This document shows positions 16,383-24,861 of a stretch of 64,000 bases of DNA, in pieces (within the stretch, counting starts at the first letter, position 1; each line of letters starts with the position of its first letter). The notes beneath the pieces are model-generated. The model was not told the DNA's origin. It worked only from the letters and a program-made list of their open reading frames with translations, and made no database searches. Origin of the DNA: Bifidobacterium breve. Its GTDB lineage: Bacteria > Actinomycetota > Thermoleophilia > Solirubrobacterales > Solirubrobacteraceae. The stretch spans positions 1-64,000 of the forward strand of contig CAMCUD010000007.1 in the NCBI GenBank assembly GCA_945878865.1, written 5' to 3'. A program made the translations under genes and the position numbers.

Positions 16383-17681
16383 ATGGGGAGAACGGAGACA
16401 CGGATCGGTCTCGCGCCCGTGGCCGCGGATGAGCCCATCCGCGACCGCGAGCAGGACCTGCTCGGACGCACACGACTTGCCGAGCTCATCGCGCTGCAGG
16501 CCGTCAGCCCGGCGCCCGACGCCGGCATGGTGATCGCGGTCACCGGCGCCTGGGGCGTCGGCAAGACCTCACTGCTCAACCTCACCGAAGAGGCGCTGCG
16601 CGAGCACAAGAACGCGCTGGCGATCCGCTTCAACCCGTGGCTGAGCTCCGGCGCCGACCTCCTGCCCGCGCGCTTCCTCATGACGCTCGCGCACGAGTTC
16701 ACGCGGCTGGGCGCGCCGAGCGCCGTCGTCGATGCCGTCACCGGCTACGCGCAGAGCCTCACCGATCACGTGCCCGTCAACGGCAACGGCAACGGGCACG
16801 GCCCCGCCCGCGGTGTCGGCGACGTCGTCGCGCAGGTGCAGGCCTCGTCGGTCAGCGGCACCCGCGTGAGCGAGACGCCCCGGGATCGCCTGGCCCGCCA
16901 CCTGCGCCCGTTCCCCGGCCGGTTCGTCGTGTTCATCGACGACGTCGATCGTCTCGAGGCCGACCAGCTGCGCGCCGTCATCCGCCTCGTCAAGCTCATC
17001 GGCGACCTGCCCCGCATCACCTACGTCCTGGCGTTCAGCCGCGAGCGCGTCGAGGCCGCCCTCGGCGCCGGCGCCGATCCGGCGCTCGGCCGCGGCTACA
17101 TGGAGAAGATCGTCCAGATCGAGCACCACCTGTCCGCGGGCTCCAGCGACCGGCTGCTCGACATCACGATGGTGGAGCTGCGGGCGTCGCTGCGCGACAT
17201 CACCGACCTCGAGGACGACGTGCTCGACAGCGACGAGCTGCTCACGCCCGGCGTCGAGCAGCTCCTCGGCTCACTGCGCCAGGGCCGGCGCTGGATCAAC
17301 GCCGCGACCGGTGCCGTGTGGCTGCACGGCCACGAGATCGCCGTGGAGGATCTCCTCGCGCTCGAGGCGCTGCGAATCTGCGAGCCCGACGTCCATGCGC
17401 GGCTTCCCGAGCTCGCGGCCACCCTGACCGGAAGCCGCCCCGGGCGCTTCGAGCGTCCCGCGGCCGCCCCAGGTGCAGAATGGAACACGGTCCAGGCGAT
17501 GCTCGCGCAGGCCCGCAACCCGGCGGCGACACGCACGGTCCTCACCGAGCTGTTCCCGGACGCCGCGCCGCTGCTCGACCCCGAGGCGACGGACCGTCCG
17601 TGGCGCCCGATCACCCCGCCCGGCGACGAGGCGCGCATCGCAGACCCGGCGCTGCTCGCGCTCTACCTGCAGGGCAACTGA
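16383..17681 (+). CDS. KAP-family P-loop NTPase
   Basis: A 432-residue KAP NTPase. Walker A is GAWGVGKTS at 55-63, the family FNPW motif follows at about 83-86, and Walker B is VVFIDDVDRL at 182-191. Many KAP proteins carry two membrane helices between Walker A and B. Here that insert is a hydrophilic stretch with an Asn-Gly run (NGNGNGHG near 133-140), so the protein looks soluble. KAP NTPases occur in signalling and anti-phage systems, but no effector partner is seen. It stands alone, divergent from yqeY and convergent with a small gene. Confidence 0.85.
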   Translation: MGRTETRIGLAPVAADEPIRDREQDLLGRTRLAELIALQAVSPAPDAGMVIAVTGAWGVGKTSLLNLTEEALREHKNALAIRFNPWLSSGADLLPARFLMTLAHEFTRLGAPSAVVDAVTGYAQSLTDHVPVNGNGNGHGPARGVGDVVAQVQASSVSGTRVSETPRDRLARHLRPFPGRFVVFIDDVDRLEADQLRAVIRLVKLIGDLPRITYVLAFSRERVEAALGAGADPALGRGYMEKIVQIEHHLSAGSSDRLLDITMVELRASLRDITDLEDDVLDSDELLTPGVEQLLGSLRQGRRWINAATGAVWLHGHEIAVEDLLALEALRICEPDVHARLPELAATLTGSRPGRFERPAAAPGAEWNTVQAMLAQARNPAATRTVLTELFPDAAPLLDPEATDRPWRPITPPGDEARIADPALLALYLQGN

Positions 17682-17694
17682 GCCGCCGGCTCAG
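17678..17694. terminator. Small hairpin spanning both convergent stop codons
   Basis: CTGAGCC-GCC-GGCTCAG is a perfect seven-base inverted repeat. It contains the TGA stop of the KAP gene (17679-17681) and the TGA stop of the opposing small gene (17691-17693). It is a candidate bidirectional terminator, though short. Confidence 0.4.
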
Positions 17695-17936
17695 CGCTGG
17701 CGCGTCTTGGTCAGCGGCTCTGCCGAGTCGGCGTCACGCTTGAACCGGCCGGTCGGGGTGACGAACGTCGCCTCGAGCTCAGGCCCGGACGACTTGTCGA
17801 CGAGCACCGGGCCGTACTGGCCGTTGGCGAGGCGCAGCACGTAGGCGTCGCGGGCGGCCGAATAGCGGAACAGCGGACGGCTCAGACGAAGGGTGGTGGT
17901 GCTGACCCGGCGGCGCGGGCGGGGAGTTTCACGCAT
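17691..17936 (-). CDS. Small basic hypothetical protein
   Basis: An 81-residue protein, rich in Arg at the N-terminus (RETPRPRRR). Its centre reads like a small beta sheet with aromatic residues (LFRYSAARDAYVLRLANGQYGPVLV). No signal peptide or membrane helix. I do not recognise a family. It ends nine bases from the KAP stop on the opposite strand. The ATG at 17936 has no obvious Shine-Dalgarno. Coding is supported by codon composition like the neighbours and the lack of a better reading frame in the interval. Confidence 0.6.
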   Translation of the reverse strand: MRETPRPRRRVSTTTLRLSRPLFRYSAARDAYVLRLANGQYGPVLVDKSSGPELEATFVTPTGRFKRDADSAEPLTKTRQR

Positions 17937-18093
17937 GGGGATCGCGGATCACATGGAGGGCAGGGGTCGCCCGGCTCCCGGAGGCAGCCGGGCCGCCCAG
18001 TGATCATGCCGAACTTCCAGACGACAGTGTGTCCAAACCGGCCATCCATGTTGCCAAGCCGTGAACATCACCCAGTCGGGTACCGCCCAGCGG

Positions 18094-18486
18094 TCAGTCG
18101 GTCGCGATCTCAGCCTCGGCGTTGCGGATGATCCGGGTCCCGTTCTGTTCCGCATCGGCCTGGATCGTCGCCACGCCGTCGCCCACGGAGACGACCTTCG
18201 ACGTCACCACGATCTCCTGCTCGGGCAGCCCCATCCCGCGGAACTGCACCTTCAGCCGCTTCAGCGATTCCGGGCCGCCGCCGGCGTCGGTCTGCGCGCG
18301 CGCGACCTGGGCCATCGTGTAAAGCCCGTGCAGGATCTTTCCGGGAAGCCCAACGCCCTTGGCGAACTCCTCGTCGATGTGGATCGGGTTGAAGTCACCC
18401 GACGCGCCCGCGTACCGGTACGTCAGGAAGCGGTCCGGCGTGACGCGCAGCTCGGGCAGCTCCTGCCCCTCGGTGAACTCGGCCAT
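18094..18486 (-). CDS. MaoC-type (3R)-hydroxyacyl dehydratase subunit, HadB-like
   Basis: A 130-residue single hot-dog protein. The hydratase-2 motif YAGASGDFNPIHIDEEFAK carries the catalytic Asp and His, followed by GLPGKILHGLYTMAQ. In mycobacterial HadAB-type enzymes the HadB subunit supplies these residues and pairs with a non-catalytic HadA. The gene follows the HadA-like gene by three bases, so a heterodimer is likely. The role would be dehydration in fatty acyl elongation. No other FAS-II genes are in the window, so the chain-length role is open. Confidence 0.88.
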   Translation of the reverse strand: MAEFTEGQELPELRVTPDRFLTYRYAGASGDFNPIHIDEEFAKGVGLPGKILHGLYTMAQVARAQTDAGGGPESLKRLKVQFRGMGLPEQEIVVTSKVVSVGDGVATIQADAEQNGTRIIRNAEAEIATD

Positions 18487-18489
18487 GGC

Positions 18490-18930
18490 TCAGACCCCCC
18501 GGACGATGTTGGTCCACTCGCCCACGCACACGGTCTCGCCGCGCTGGTTGACGGATGTGGTCTCGAAGACGAAGAAGCCCATGCTCGCCCGCTCGGAGAT
18601 GTCCTTCACCGAGGCGGTCGTCGTGATCTCGTCACCGGCGACGACCGGCGCGCTCCACACGAACTCCTGCCCGCCGTGGACCATCATCGCGAAGTTGATC
18701 CCGACCTCGGGGTCGAACAGCGCGGGGATCACGGCCGGCGACTTGTAGACGACGGCGAACATCGGCGGCGCGACGACGTCGGCGTACCCGGCCGCGCGCG
18801 CCGCCTCCGGGTCGAGGTGGACCGGGTTGGTCTCCCCGACGGCGGACGCGTATTCCTTGATCTTCTCGCGGCCGACGGCGTAGGTCGTCGGCGCGTACGT
18901 CTTGCCGATGGCAGAGGTCGAGACAGGCAT
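18490..18930 (-). CDS. FAS1-like dehydratase subunit, HadA-like
   Basis: A 146-residue hot-dog protein of the MaoC N-terminal type (FAS1-type dehydratase). It shows VGREKIKEYASAVGETNPVH, GYADVVAPPMFAVVY and the GGQEFVW helix-lead typical of HadA/HadC. The ATG at 18930 gives the standard start; a longer frame upstream is antisense to the NADH dehydrogenase. TACGCT lies seven bases upstream, so the pair may be transcribed as a leaderless message. It forms a two-gene unit with the HadB-like gene. Confidence 0.88.
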   Translation of the reverse strand: MPVSTSAIGKTYAPTTYAVGREKIKEYASAVGETNPVHLDPEAARAAGYADVVAPPMFAVVYKSPAVIPALFDPEVGINFAMMVHGGQEFVWSAPVVAGDEITTTASVKDISERASMGFFVFETTSVNQRGETVCVGEWTNIVRGV

Positions 18931-18937
18931 CGCCCGG

Positions 18938-18943
18938 AGCGTA
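18938..18943 (-). promoter_or_regulatory. Putative -10 box of hadAB-like pair
   Basis: TACGCT seven bases before the ATG at 18930, directly after the stop of the upstream NADH dehydrogenase gene (18945). Confidence 0.45.
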
Positions 18944-18944
18944 C

Positions 18945-20291
18945 CTACCCGCCGACGGGCGGGGCGGTGCGCGGCTGGCCCTCCGTCGAGCCCGGCTTCG
19001 GCGGCGCGGGCGGCAGCGCTTCGGCGTGCCCGAGCTGGCCGAGCTCCGCGGTGTCGCGTCCGAACATCAGCCCGATGTTCCAGTCGACGAGCAGCCGCGC
19101 GCGCCGGCCCCATCCGGGCATGAGCGCCAGGTGGTACGTGCGCGCCAACCACCATGCGACCCGGCCGCGCCAGCGCAGGCCGACCGTGGATGCGACAGCC
19201 TTGCCCCGCCCCATGTCGACGAACACGCCGAGCGTGCGGTAGCGAAACGGCCGCCGGCTGCCGACACCGATCGCCGCGGCCACGTTGTCGGCCACGACCT
19301 TGCCCTCGCGCGTGGCGTGCTGGGCGGTGGGCGGCGCGGCCTCCTTGCGATGCTTCGCCGGGTCGGGCACGCCGGCGGCGTCGCCGATCGCCCAGACGTC
19401 GTCGCGGCCGGCGACCTGCAGGTACTTGTCGGTGGACAGGCGGCCACGGTCGTCGAGCGGCAGGCCGAACTGCGCGAGCACCGGGTGCGGGCGCACGCCG
19501 GCGGTCCACACCACCGTCCGCGTGGGGATCTCCTCCCCGTCGGACAGCCGCGCCGTGTCCTCGGTGACCTCCTGCAGCGTCGTCGACGTGCGGATGTCGA
19601 TCCCGCGGCTGCGCAGCTCGCGCGTGGCGAACTCGGCCAGCTGCGGCTTGATCTCAGGCATGACGCGATCGGCGGCGTCGACGAGCATCCAGCGCATGCC
19701 CGACACGCGGCAGCGCGGGTAGCGTTCGATGACGTCGACGGCGAAGTCCTGGAGCTCGGCGAGACCCTCGAGCCCGGCGTAGCCCGCGCCGACGAACACG
19801 AACGACAGGTACTTCGCGCGCTCGGCCGCGTCGTCGATCGTCTCGGCGATCTCGAAGTTCTGCAGCACGCGGTTGCGCAGCGAGATCGCCTCGGGCAGCG
19901 ACTTGAACCCGACGGCATGCTCGGCCAACCCGGGGATCGGCAGGGTGCGGCTGACGCTTCCGATCGCGACGATGAGGTGGTCGTAGCTCATCTCGCGCAC
20001 GTCGCCGTGCAGCGTCCGCATGCGGATCTTCTTCGCGTCGGGGTCGGCGCCGAGCACCCGCCCGACGCGCAGGTCCACGCGGTCGGAGAGCTGCTCGCGC
20101 AGCGGCACCACGACGTGGCGCGGCTCCAGCGTGCCCGCCGCCGCGCCGGGCAGCAGCGGCGTGTAGAGCATGAAGTTCGTCTCGTTGATGAGCGTGATGC
20201 GCGCGCTCTGCGGGGGGAGCTTGCGGCAGAGGCGCTGGGCGGCCTGTAGGCCGCCGAAGCCTCCGCCGGCGATGACGACGTGCCAGGCCAT
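18945..20291 (-). CDS. ndh: Type II NADH dehydrogenase (NAD(P)/FAD-dependent oxidoreductase)
   Basis: A 448-residue flavoprotein that passes electrons from NADH to quinone at the inner face of the membrane. FAD binding is VVIAGGGFGGLQAAQRL at the N-terminus, and the NAD-binding Rossmann loop is FVFVGAGYAGLEGLAEL. The second FAD motif is DDVWAIGDAAGVPD, followed by PPTAQHATREG. The C-terminal region has amphipathic segments (VAWWLARTYHLALM) that fit membrane attachment. ATG with TACGTT six bases upstream. The C-terminal 25 residues are Pro-rich and probably disordered. Confidence 0.92.
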   Translation of the reverse strand: MAWHVVIAGGGFGGLQAAQRLCRKLPPQSARITLINETNFMLYTPLLPGAAAGTLEPRHVVVPLREQLSDRVDLRVGRVLGADPDAKKIRMRTLHGDVREMSYDHLIVAIGSVSRTLPIPGLAEHAVGFKSLPEAISLRNRVLQNFEIAETIDDAAERAKYLSFVFVGAGYAGLEGLAELQDFAVDVIERYPRCRVSGMRWMLVDAADRVMPEIKPQLAEFATRELRSRGIDIRTSTTLQEVTEDTARLSDGEEIPTRTVVWTAGVRPHPVLAQFGLPLDDRGRLSTDKYLQVAGRDDVWAIGDAAGVPDPAKHRKEAAPPTAQHATREGKVVADNVAAAIGVGSRRPFRYRTLGVFVDMGRGKAVASTVGLRWRGRVAWWLARTYHLALMPGWGRRARLLVDWNIGLMFGRDTAELGQLGHAEALPPAPPKPGSTEGQPRTAPPVGG

Positions 20292-20297
20292 GCGGTG

Positions 20298-20303
20298 AAC
20301 GTA
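20298..20303 (-). promoter_or_regulatory. Putative -10 box of NADH dehydrogenase gene
   Basis: TACGTT six bases before the ATG at 20291, consistent with a leaderless transcript. Confidence 0.45.
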
Positions 20304-20337
20304 CTGCCCGAGCCGCCTTGAGGCGAACCGAACGACG

Positions 20338-21246
20338 TCAGCCCTTGGGGCGGGCCCACTCCGGCGCCATCACACGGCGACCCCGGCCCCGCAGCCCGAG
20401 CCCGTGGCCGACCATCCCGACGGCCTGGCGGGCCAGCGGCAGCGACCGCCTGCGCAGCGCCCCGCGCGCTGCGACGCCGGCGGCGCTCCAGTTGCGTCCT
20501 GAGACATGCTCGCCGTAGGCCATCCACGTCTCCATCCCACCGGTGTCCACGACGAGACCCGTTGCCGCCAGCACGCGCGCGGCGAGCAGCGGCAGCTCGG
20601 CGCGGCCGGAGATCGCGGCGTCGGCGTGCATGTTCGCGCCGTGGTGCACGTACGCAAGAACCGGGTGCGTGACCACCGCCGGCGCGCCCCGGGCCGCGAG
20701 CCGGATCCAGAGGAGCCAGTCGGCGAAGTGCGCGAGATCCTCGTCGAACCGGCCGAGCTCACGGACCACTGTCGCGCGCGCGAGCACGTTGCTGGCCCCG
20801 GCCGGTACCGGATTCTCGACGAGCAGCGCATCCAGCAGCCCGGCGGCGTCGTCGGGCGCCGGCATGTGGGCGATCTCCGCGCCGGCGTCATCGACGACCA
20901 GCGCGCCGCCGAACACCCAGTCGGCGTCGGCGCGGGCCGCGGCATCCAGCTGGTCCCGCAGCTTGCGCGGGTGCCAGAGGTCGTCGTCGTCGAGGAAGGC
21001 GATCCACTCGCCAGTTGCCGCATCGATTCCGGCGTTCCGGGCGCCCGCCACGCCCCGCGAGGTCTCGTGCCGGACGACGCGGACCCTCGGGTCGTCGGCG
21101 AGCGCCGGTACCACCGGCTCGGACGACCCGTCGTCAACGACGATCACCTGCACTGGCACCTCCTCTTGCGCCAGCGCCGTGGCCACCGCCGCGTGTGCGT
21201 ACTGGAGCCGGTCGCGGGTCGGGATGACGACGGTCACGAGCGTCAT
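20338..21246 (-). CDS. Family 2 glycosyltransferase
   Basis: A 302-residue GT-A enzyme. It has VVIPTRDRL, VIVVDDGSSEP, GVAGARNAGI and the metal-binding FLDDDDLWHP, then HFADWLLWIRLAARG as the acceptor-side motif. No membrane helices are clear, so it probably acts at the cytoplasmic face. The ATG at 21246 precedes the canonical first strand; upstream in-frame codons are spurious. It diverges from a methyltransferase gene with 68 bases between, where a nine-base inverted repeat lies. The sugar is unknown. Confidence 0.88.
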   Translation of the reverse strand: MTLVTVVIPTRDRLQYAHAAVATALAQEEVPVQVIVVDDGSSEPVVPALADDPRVRVVRHETSRGVAGARNAGIDAATGEWIAFLDDDDLWHPRKLRDQLDAAARADADWVFGGALVVDDAGAEIAHMPAPDDAAGLLDALLVENPVPAGASNVLARATVVRELGRFDEDLAHFADWLLWIRLAARGAPAVVTHPVLAYVHHGANMHADAAISGRAELPLLAARVLAATGLVVDTGGMETWMAYGEHVSGRNWSAAGVAARGALRRRSLPLARQAVGMVGHGLGLRGRGRRVMAPEWARPKG

Positions 21247-21275
21247 GTCCCAAGTGTCGACCACGAGGCGGCGCA

Positions 21276-21299
21276 CGTTCCGCCGCTGTCGGCGGAACG
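21276..21299. promoter_or_regulatory. Operator-like inverted repeat between divergent genes
   Basis: CGTTCCGCC and its exact reverse complement are separated by six bases. The repeat covers the region where a -35 for TACGCT at 21303-21308 would fall, so it could be a repressor site for the divergent glycosyltransferase and methyltransferase genes. Confidence 0.45.
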
Positions 21300-21302
21300 A
21301 CG

Positions 21303-21308
21303 TACGCT
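21303..21308 (+). promoter_or_regulatory. Putative -10 box of methyltransferase gene
   Basis: TACGCT six bases before the GTG at 21315, at the head of the plus-strand run 21315-26079. Confidence 0.45.
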
Positions 21309-21314
21309 TGCGTT

Positions 21315-22103
21315 GTGCGCGACGCATCCCGGCCCTCGGACATCGCACGTGCTCTCGGCCGGCGCGCGCGTCGTTCGGCGGTGCACGCAGCGCGCGTCAC
21401 CTACGGGCAGGGCGCCCGCCTCCAAGTCCCCTACCGGCGCACGCCGACGAGCGAGTACTTCGGCTTCGACCGCGGGACGCCCGTCGACCGCCACTACATC
21501 GAAGCGTTCCTCTCGCGCTTCGGCAGCAGCGAGGGCTACGCGACCGGCGCGATCCGCGGGCGCGTGCTCGAGATCGGCGGCCGGGAGTACGTCGACCACT
21601 TCGGCGGTTCCGAACCCGGGCCCGGCGCGGTGACACGAGTCGACGTGCTCCACGCCAACGACGCGAACCCCGAAGCGACGATCGTCGGCAGCCTCGAGGA
21701 CCCGGCATGCCTGCCGGCGAACACCTACGACTGCATCATCTGCACCCAGACGCTGCACGTCATCTACGACTTCCGCGCCGCGCTTCGCTCTATGCACGCA
21801 GCGCTCGCCGAAGGCGGCGTCCTGCTGCTCACGGTCCCGGGCATCACGCGCAGCTGCACGCCCGACCGGGATGAATGGGGCGACTGGTGGCGGTTCACCG
21901 GATCGTCGGTGCGGCGCCTGCTCGAGGAGACCTTCCGCGCCGAGGACGTGTTCGTCGAGAGTTACGGCAACGTGCTGAGCGCCGTCTCCTTCCTGCATGG
22001 GCTCGCAGCCGAGGAGATGCGCGCGTCGGAACTCGCCGCGCGCGACATCGACTTCGAGGTCATCATCGCCGCCCGGGCGATCAAGCGGACTGAGGCGGCC
22101 TGA
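21315..22103 (+). CDS. Class I SAM-dependent methyltransferase
   Basis: A 262-residue methyltransferase. RGRVLEIGGREYVDHFG is the SAM-binding first loop, with Glu in place of the usual acidic pair spacing. YDCIICTQTLHVIYDFRAAL is motif II-like and GGVLLLTVPG is motif III. It resembles methyltransferases in glycan loci that act on sugars or glycolipids. GTG start preceded by TACGCT. It heads a tightly packed run with a polysaccharide deacetylase, a glycosyltransferase and an ABC exporter, so its substrate is probably the exported polysaccharide. Confidence 0.85.
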   Translation: MRDASRPSDIARALGRRARRSAVHAARVTYGQGARLQVPYRRTPTSEYFGFDRGTPVDRHYIEAFLSRFGSSEGYATGAIRGRVLEIGGREYVDHFGGSEPGPGAVTRVDVLHANDANPEATIVGSLEDPACLPANTYDCIICTQTLHVIYDFRAALRSMHAALAEGGVLLLTVPGITRSCTPDRDEWGDWWRFTGSSVRRLLEETFRAEDVFVESYGNVLSAVSFLHGLAAEEMRASELAARDIDFEVIIAARAIKRTEAA

Positions 22104-22105
22104 CG

Positions 22106-23086
22106 TTGCGCGCACTCCGCGGCGCGATCACGGCGCTCATCCGGTTCGCGGCGTGGTGCGCCGACATCCTTGCCCGCTGGCGTCCGGGCCGCACGGGGTT
22201 CGTCCTCGTGTACCACGGCGTCAGCCCGAAGCCCGTCCAGGGTCAGCGGCTCTCCACGCCGCAGCCCAGCGCGGAGGTCGAGGAGCAGATCGCGCACATC
22301 GCCCGCCGGTATCGCATCGTCACTGCCTCGGAGCTTCCCCAGGCCGTACGATCCCGCCGTCTCGGCGCCAGGATCCCGGTCGCGTTGACCTTCGACGACG
22401 ATCTCCGCTCGCATCTCGAGGTCACCGCGCCCATCCTGCGACGTCATCGGGCCACCGCGACGTTCTTCCTGACGGGCAGTTCTCTCGAGCGCCCGTACCG
22501 CTTCTGGTGGCAGCGGCTCGAAGCGGCCATGGACGGCGGAGTCCAGACCGACGATCTCCTCCGGCGGTTTGACATCGCGCCGCGCGCGCTGGCGGCCAAC
22601 CCCTACGCCGTCGGCAAGACGGTGGAGGCCATGCCGCCCGAGCGGCGAGAGCGTTTCAGCACCGGCCTCGCGGAGCTGCTCGGCCCTGACCCGGAGGGTG
22701 AGGGCCTGCGCGTCGCCGACGTCCGCGCGCTGCTCGATCACGGCTTCGAGATCGGCTTTCATACCGCCGCGCATCATCCTCTGAGCTTCCTCGACGACGA
22801 CGACCTCGCCGAGGCCATGCGGGTCGGGCACGAGGCCCTTGAGGCCGCATGCGGCGCGCCGGTCACGCTGATCGCGTATCCCCACGGCGCGACGAGCCCG
22901 CGGGTGGCAGCCGCCGCGCAGGACGCGGGGTTCACGCTGGGCTTCACGCTCGAGCCGGATCCCGTGCTCCTGAGCTCGGCGCCGCTGATGCTCGGGCGCA
23001 ACGACTTCTGGGGCGTGCGCTCACCGTTCTTCGAGGTCAAGACGGCGATTCTCGCCCTGCGCCGCAACCCGCCGAACCCCACGTGA
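22106..23086 (+). CDS. Polysaccharide deacetylase (NodB-like)
   Basis: A 326-residue carbohydrate esterase 4 family protein. The metal-binding LTFDDD motif (instead of the more common TFDDG) and FHTAAHHPLSFL supply the Asp-His-His site. ATFFLTG is the intervening strand. The region from about 130 to 220 is an insertion rich in charged residues seen in larger NodB-like proteins. A hydrophobic N-terminal stretch (GAITALIRFAAWCADIL) may be a weak anchor. The TTG start follows the methyltransferase stop by two bases. It likely trims N- or O-acetyl groups from a sugar polymer. Confidence 0.86.
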   Translation: MRALRGAITALIRFAAWCADILARWRPGRTGFVLVYHGVSPKPVQGQRLSTPQPSAEVEEQIAHIARRYRIVTASELPQAVRSRRLGARIPVALTFDDDLRSHLEVTAPILRRHRATATFFLTGSSLERPYRFWWQRLEAAMDGGVQTDDLLRRFDIAPRALAANPYAVGKTVEAMPPERRERFSTGLAELLGPDPEGEGLRVADVRALLDHGFEIGFHTAAHHPLSFLDDDDLAEAMRVGHEALEAACGAPVTLIAYPHGATSPRVAAAAQDAGFTLGFTLEPDPVLLSSAPLMLGRNDFWGVRSPFFEVKTAILALRRNPPNPT

Positions 23087-24033
23087 CGGTCCCGACGGTC
23101 AGCGTGGTGATGGCCACCTACAACCGCTGCGCCTTCCTTCCCCGCGTCCTCGACGCGCTCCTCGCAGACCCGGGTGTCACGGAGCTCGTCGTCGTCGTTG
23201 ACGGCTGCCGCGACGGCTCGCTGGAGCTGCTCGAGCGGGTGCGGCGCGATGATCCCAGGGTGGTCGCGCATTGGCAGCAGAACGCCGGCGCCAGCCTGGC
23301 ACAGCAGCGTGGCATCGAGCTGGCCACCGGCGACGTCGTCCTGATGTTCGACGACGACCAGATCGCTGGGCCGGGGCTCGCCAGCGGCCACGCCCAACAC
23401 CATGCCGACAGGTCCGGGCTCGTCGTCGTCGGCTACGTGCCTCCCCCGCCGCTGGAACCCGACGCGACCTTCGTCCAACGGGACTACGTGACGGCTTACG
23501 CCGAGGACTGCCGCAGGTTCGAGGCCGGTGCCCCCGTTCTCGAACAGCTCTGGGGCGGCAACCTCTCGCTGCGGCGCGAGGACATGCTCCGCGTCGGCTG
23601 GGCCAGCAACCGCTTCCCGCACCGCTACCACTACGACTGGGACTTCGGTCTGCGCTGCATCGAGGCCGGGCTCACGGGGGTCTACGACGGGTCGCTCACT
23701 GCGCTGCACGAGTACCACCGCACTCCGGCGCAGTTCCGGCGCGAGGCCCGGGAACAGGGGCGCGCACTGCGCCTGCTCGCCGACCTGCACCCGGGCTTGA
23801 CGGACTCGACGCGCTACCACCACCGCGGCCGCATCATCGGGCGCATACAGCGGTTGGCCCGGCGGCCGCGCGCCAGTGAGCTGATTGCCCGCGCGCTCGT
23901 CGCCGCGGCGGCGACGTTGCACCGCCTGCATCGTTACGGGCTCGAGGCGCTCGCGGGCAACCTGCTCTGGTACGTCGAAGCGCAGCGCGGCGCCATCGAG
24001 GAACACGGGCGCTTGACCGGTGGCCGGCGATGA
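23083..24033 (+). CDS. Family 2 glycosyltransferase
   Basis: A 316-residue GT-A enzyme. VSVVMATYNRCAFLPRVL, VVVVDGCRDGS and the DxD-like MFDDDQIAGPG are the nucleotide-sugar sites. LWGGNLSLRREDM and YDWDFGLRCIEAG form the acceptor side. The GTG start overlaps the deacetylase stop by four bases, and the stop overlaps the Wzm start by four, so translation is coupled on both sides. A chain-building role before export through the adjacent ABC transporter is likely. The specific linkage is unknown. Confidence 0.88.
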   Translation: MTVPTVSVVMATYNRCAFLPRVLDALLADPGVTELVVVVDGCRDGSLELLERVRRDDPRVVAHWQQNAGASLAQQRGIELATGDVVLMFDDDQIAGPGLASGHAQHHADRSGLVVVGYVPPPPLEPDATFVQRDYVTAYAEDCRRFEAGAPVLEQLWGGNLSLRREDMLRVGWASNRFPHRYHYDWDFGLRCIEAGLTGVYDGSLTALHEYHRTPAQFRREAREQGRALRLLADLHPGLTDSTRYHHRGRIIGRIQRLARRPRASELIARALVAAAATLHRLHRYGLEALAGNLLWYVEAQRGAIEEHGRLTGGRR

Positions 24034-24860
24034 GCGCGCAGGCGCAGTGGCGCGAGATCGTCCCCGCTCGCGGGCTCCTCCGCGGCTTCAAGGCGCGCGA
24101 GGTGTGGGAGGACCGGCGGGTGGTCTCGGCCCTCGTCCGCCGGGAGATCATGAGCAGCCACAAGCAGTCGCTCATCGGCGTGCTGTGGATCGTGCTGCGG
24201 CCTCTCCTGGGCACTGTCGTCTTCACCGCGGTCTTCGGCCAGCTGGCGGGCCTCGATTCCGACGGCCTGCCGTACGCCGTCTTCGCGTTATCCGGACTCC
24301 TCGTCTGGAACTTCGTCTCGGCGGCAAGCCTCGGCGCGGCCGGCAGCATCGTCAACGAGGCCGACCTCGTGACCAAGGTCTACTTCCCGCCGATCCTCGC
24401 GCCGATCGCCGCAGCCGTGACGCCCCTCGTCGACGCGGTCGTCACCCTTGTGGCGCTCGCCGTCGTGCTCGTCATCTACGGCGTGGCACCCGGGGTCCAG
24501 ATCGTCACGTTCCCGCTCTGGATCGCCGGAGCGCTCGTCTTCGCCCTTGGGCCGGGGTTGTGGTTCTGTGCCCTGAATGTGAAGTACCGCGACGCCGCGC
24601 CGATCTTCGGCCTGCTCGTGCAGCTGTGGCTCTTCATCAGCCCCGTCGTGTTCGCCAGCTCCGCGGTCGACGGGACCGCACGGGTGCTGCTCGCCCTCAA
24701 TCCGGTCTGCGGGCTACTCGACGGCGCGCGCTGGGCGCTCGTCGACGCCCCCGCCCCACCCCCCGTCGACCTCCTCGGCGCGCTCACCGCGGCGATCCTC
24801 GTCCTGATCGGCTTCCTGGTGTTCGTACGCTCGCAGCGGGCGTTCGTGGACGTGGTCTGA
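24030..24860 (+). CDS. ABC-2 polysaccharide exporter permease (Wzm-like)
   Basis: A 276-residue polytopic membrane protein of the ABC-2 family. The N-terminal cytoplasmic helix is followed by LVRREIMSSHKQSLIGVLWIV, the family lead into the first of about six membrane helices. The segment NEADLVTKVYFPP is a hallmark of polysaccharide and teichoic acid permeases (Wzm/TagG). With the ATPase one base downstream it forms the exporter that moves lipid-linked polysaccharide across the membrane. The ATG overlaps the preceding glycosyltransferase stop by four bases. Confidence 0.92.
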   Translation: MSAQAQWREIVPARGLLRGFKAREVWEDRRVVSALVRREIMSSHKQSLIGVLWIVLRPLLGTVVFTAVFGQLAGLDSDGLPYAVFALSGLLVWNFVSAASLGAAGSIVNEADLVTKVYFPPILAPIAAAVTPLVDAVVTLVALAVVLVIYGVAPGVQIVTFPLWIAGALVFALGPGLWFCALNVKYRDAAPIFGLLVQLWLFISPVVFASSAVDGTARVLLALNPVCGLLDGARWALVDAPAPPPVDLLGALTAAILVLIGFLVFVRSQRAFVDVV

Positions 24861-24861
24861 C

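Noticed and set aside
16383-17681. Phage-defence island centred on the KAP NTPase
   Set aside because: Flanking genes are housekeeping or fatty-acid genes; no nuclease, reverse transcriptase, toxin or other defence protein is adjacent.
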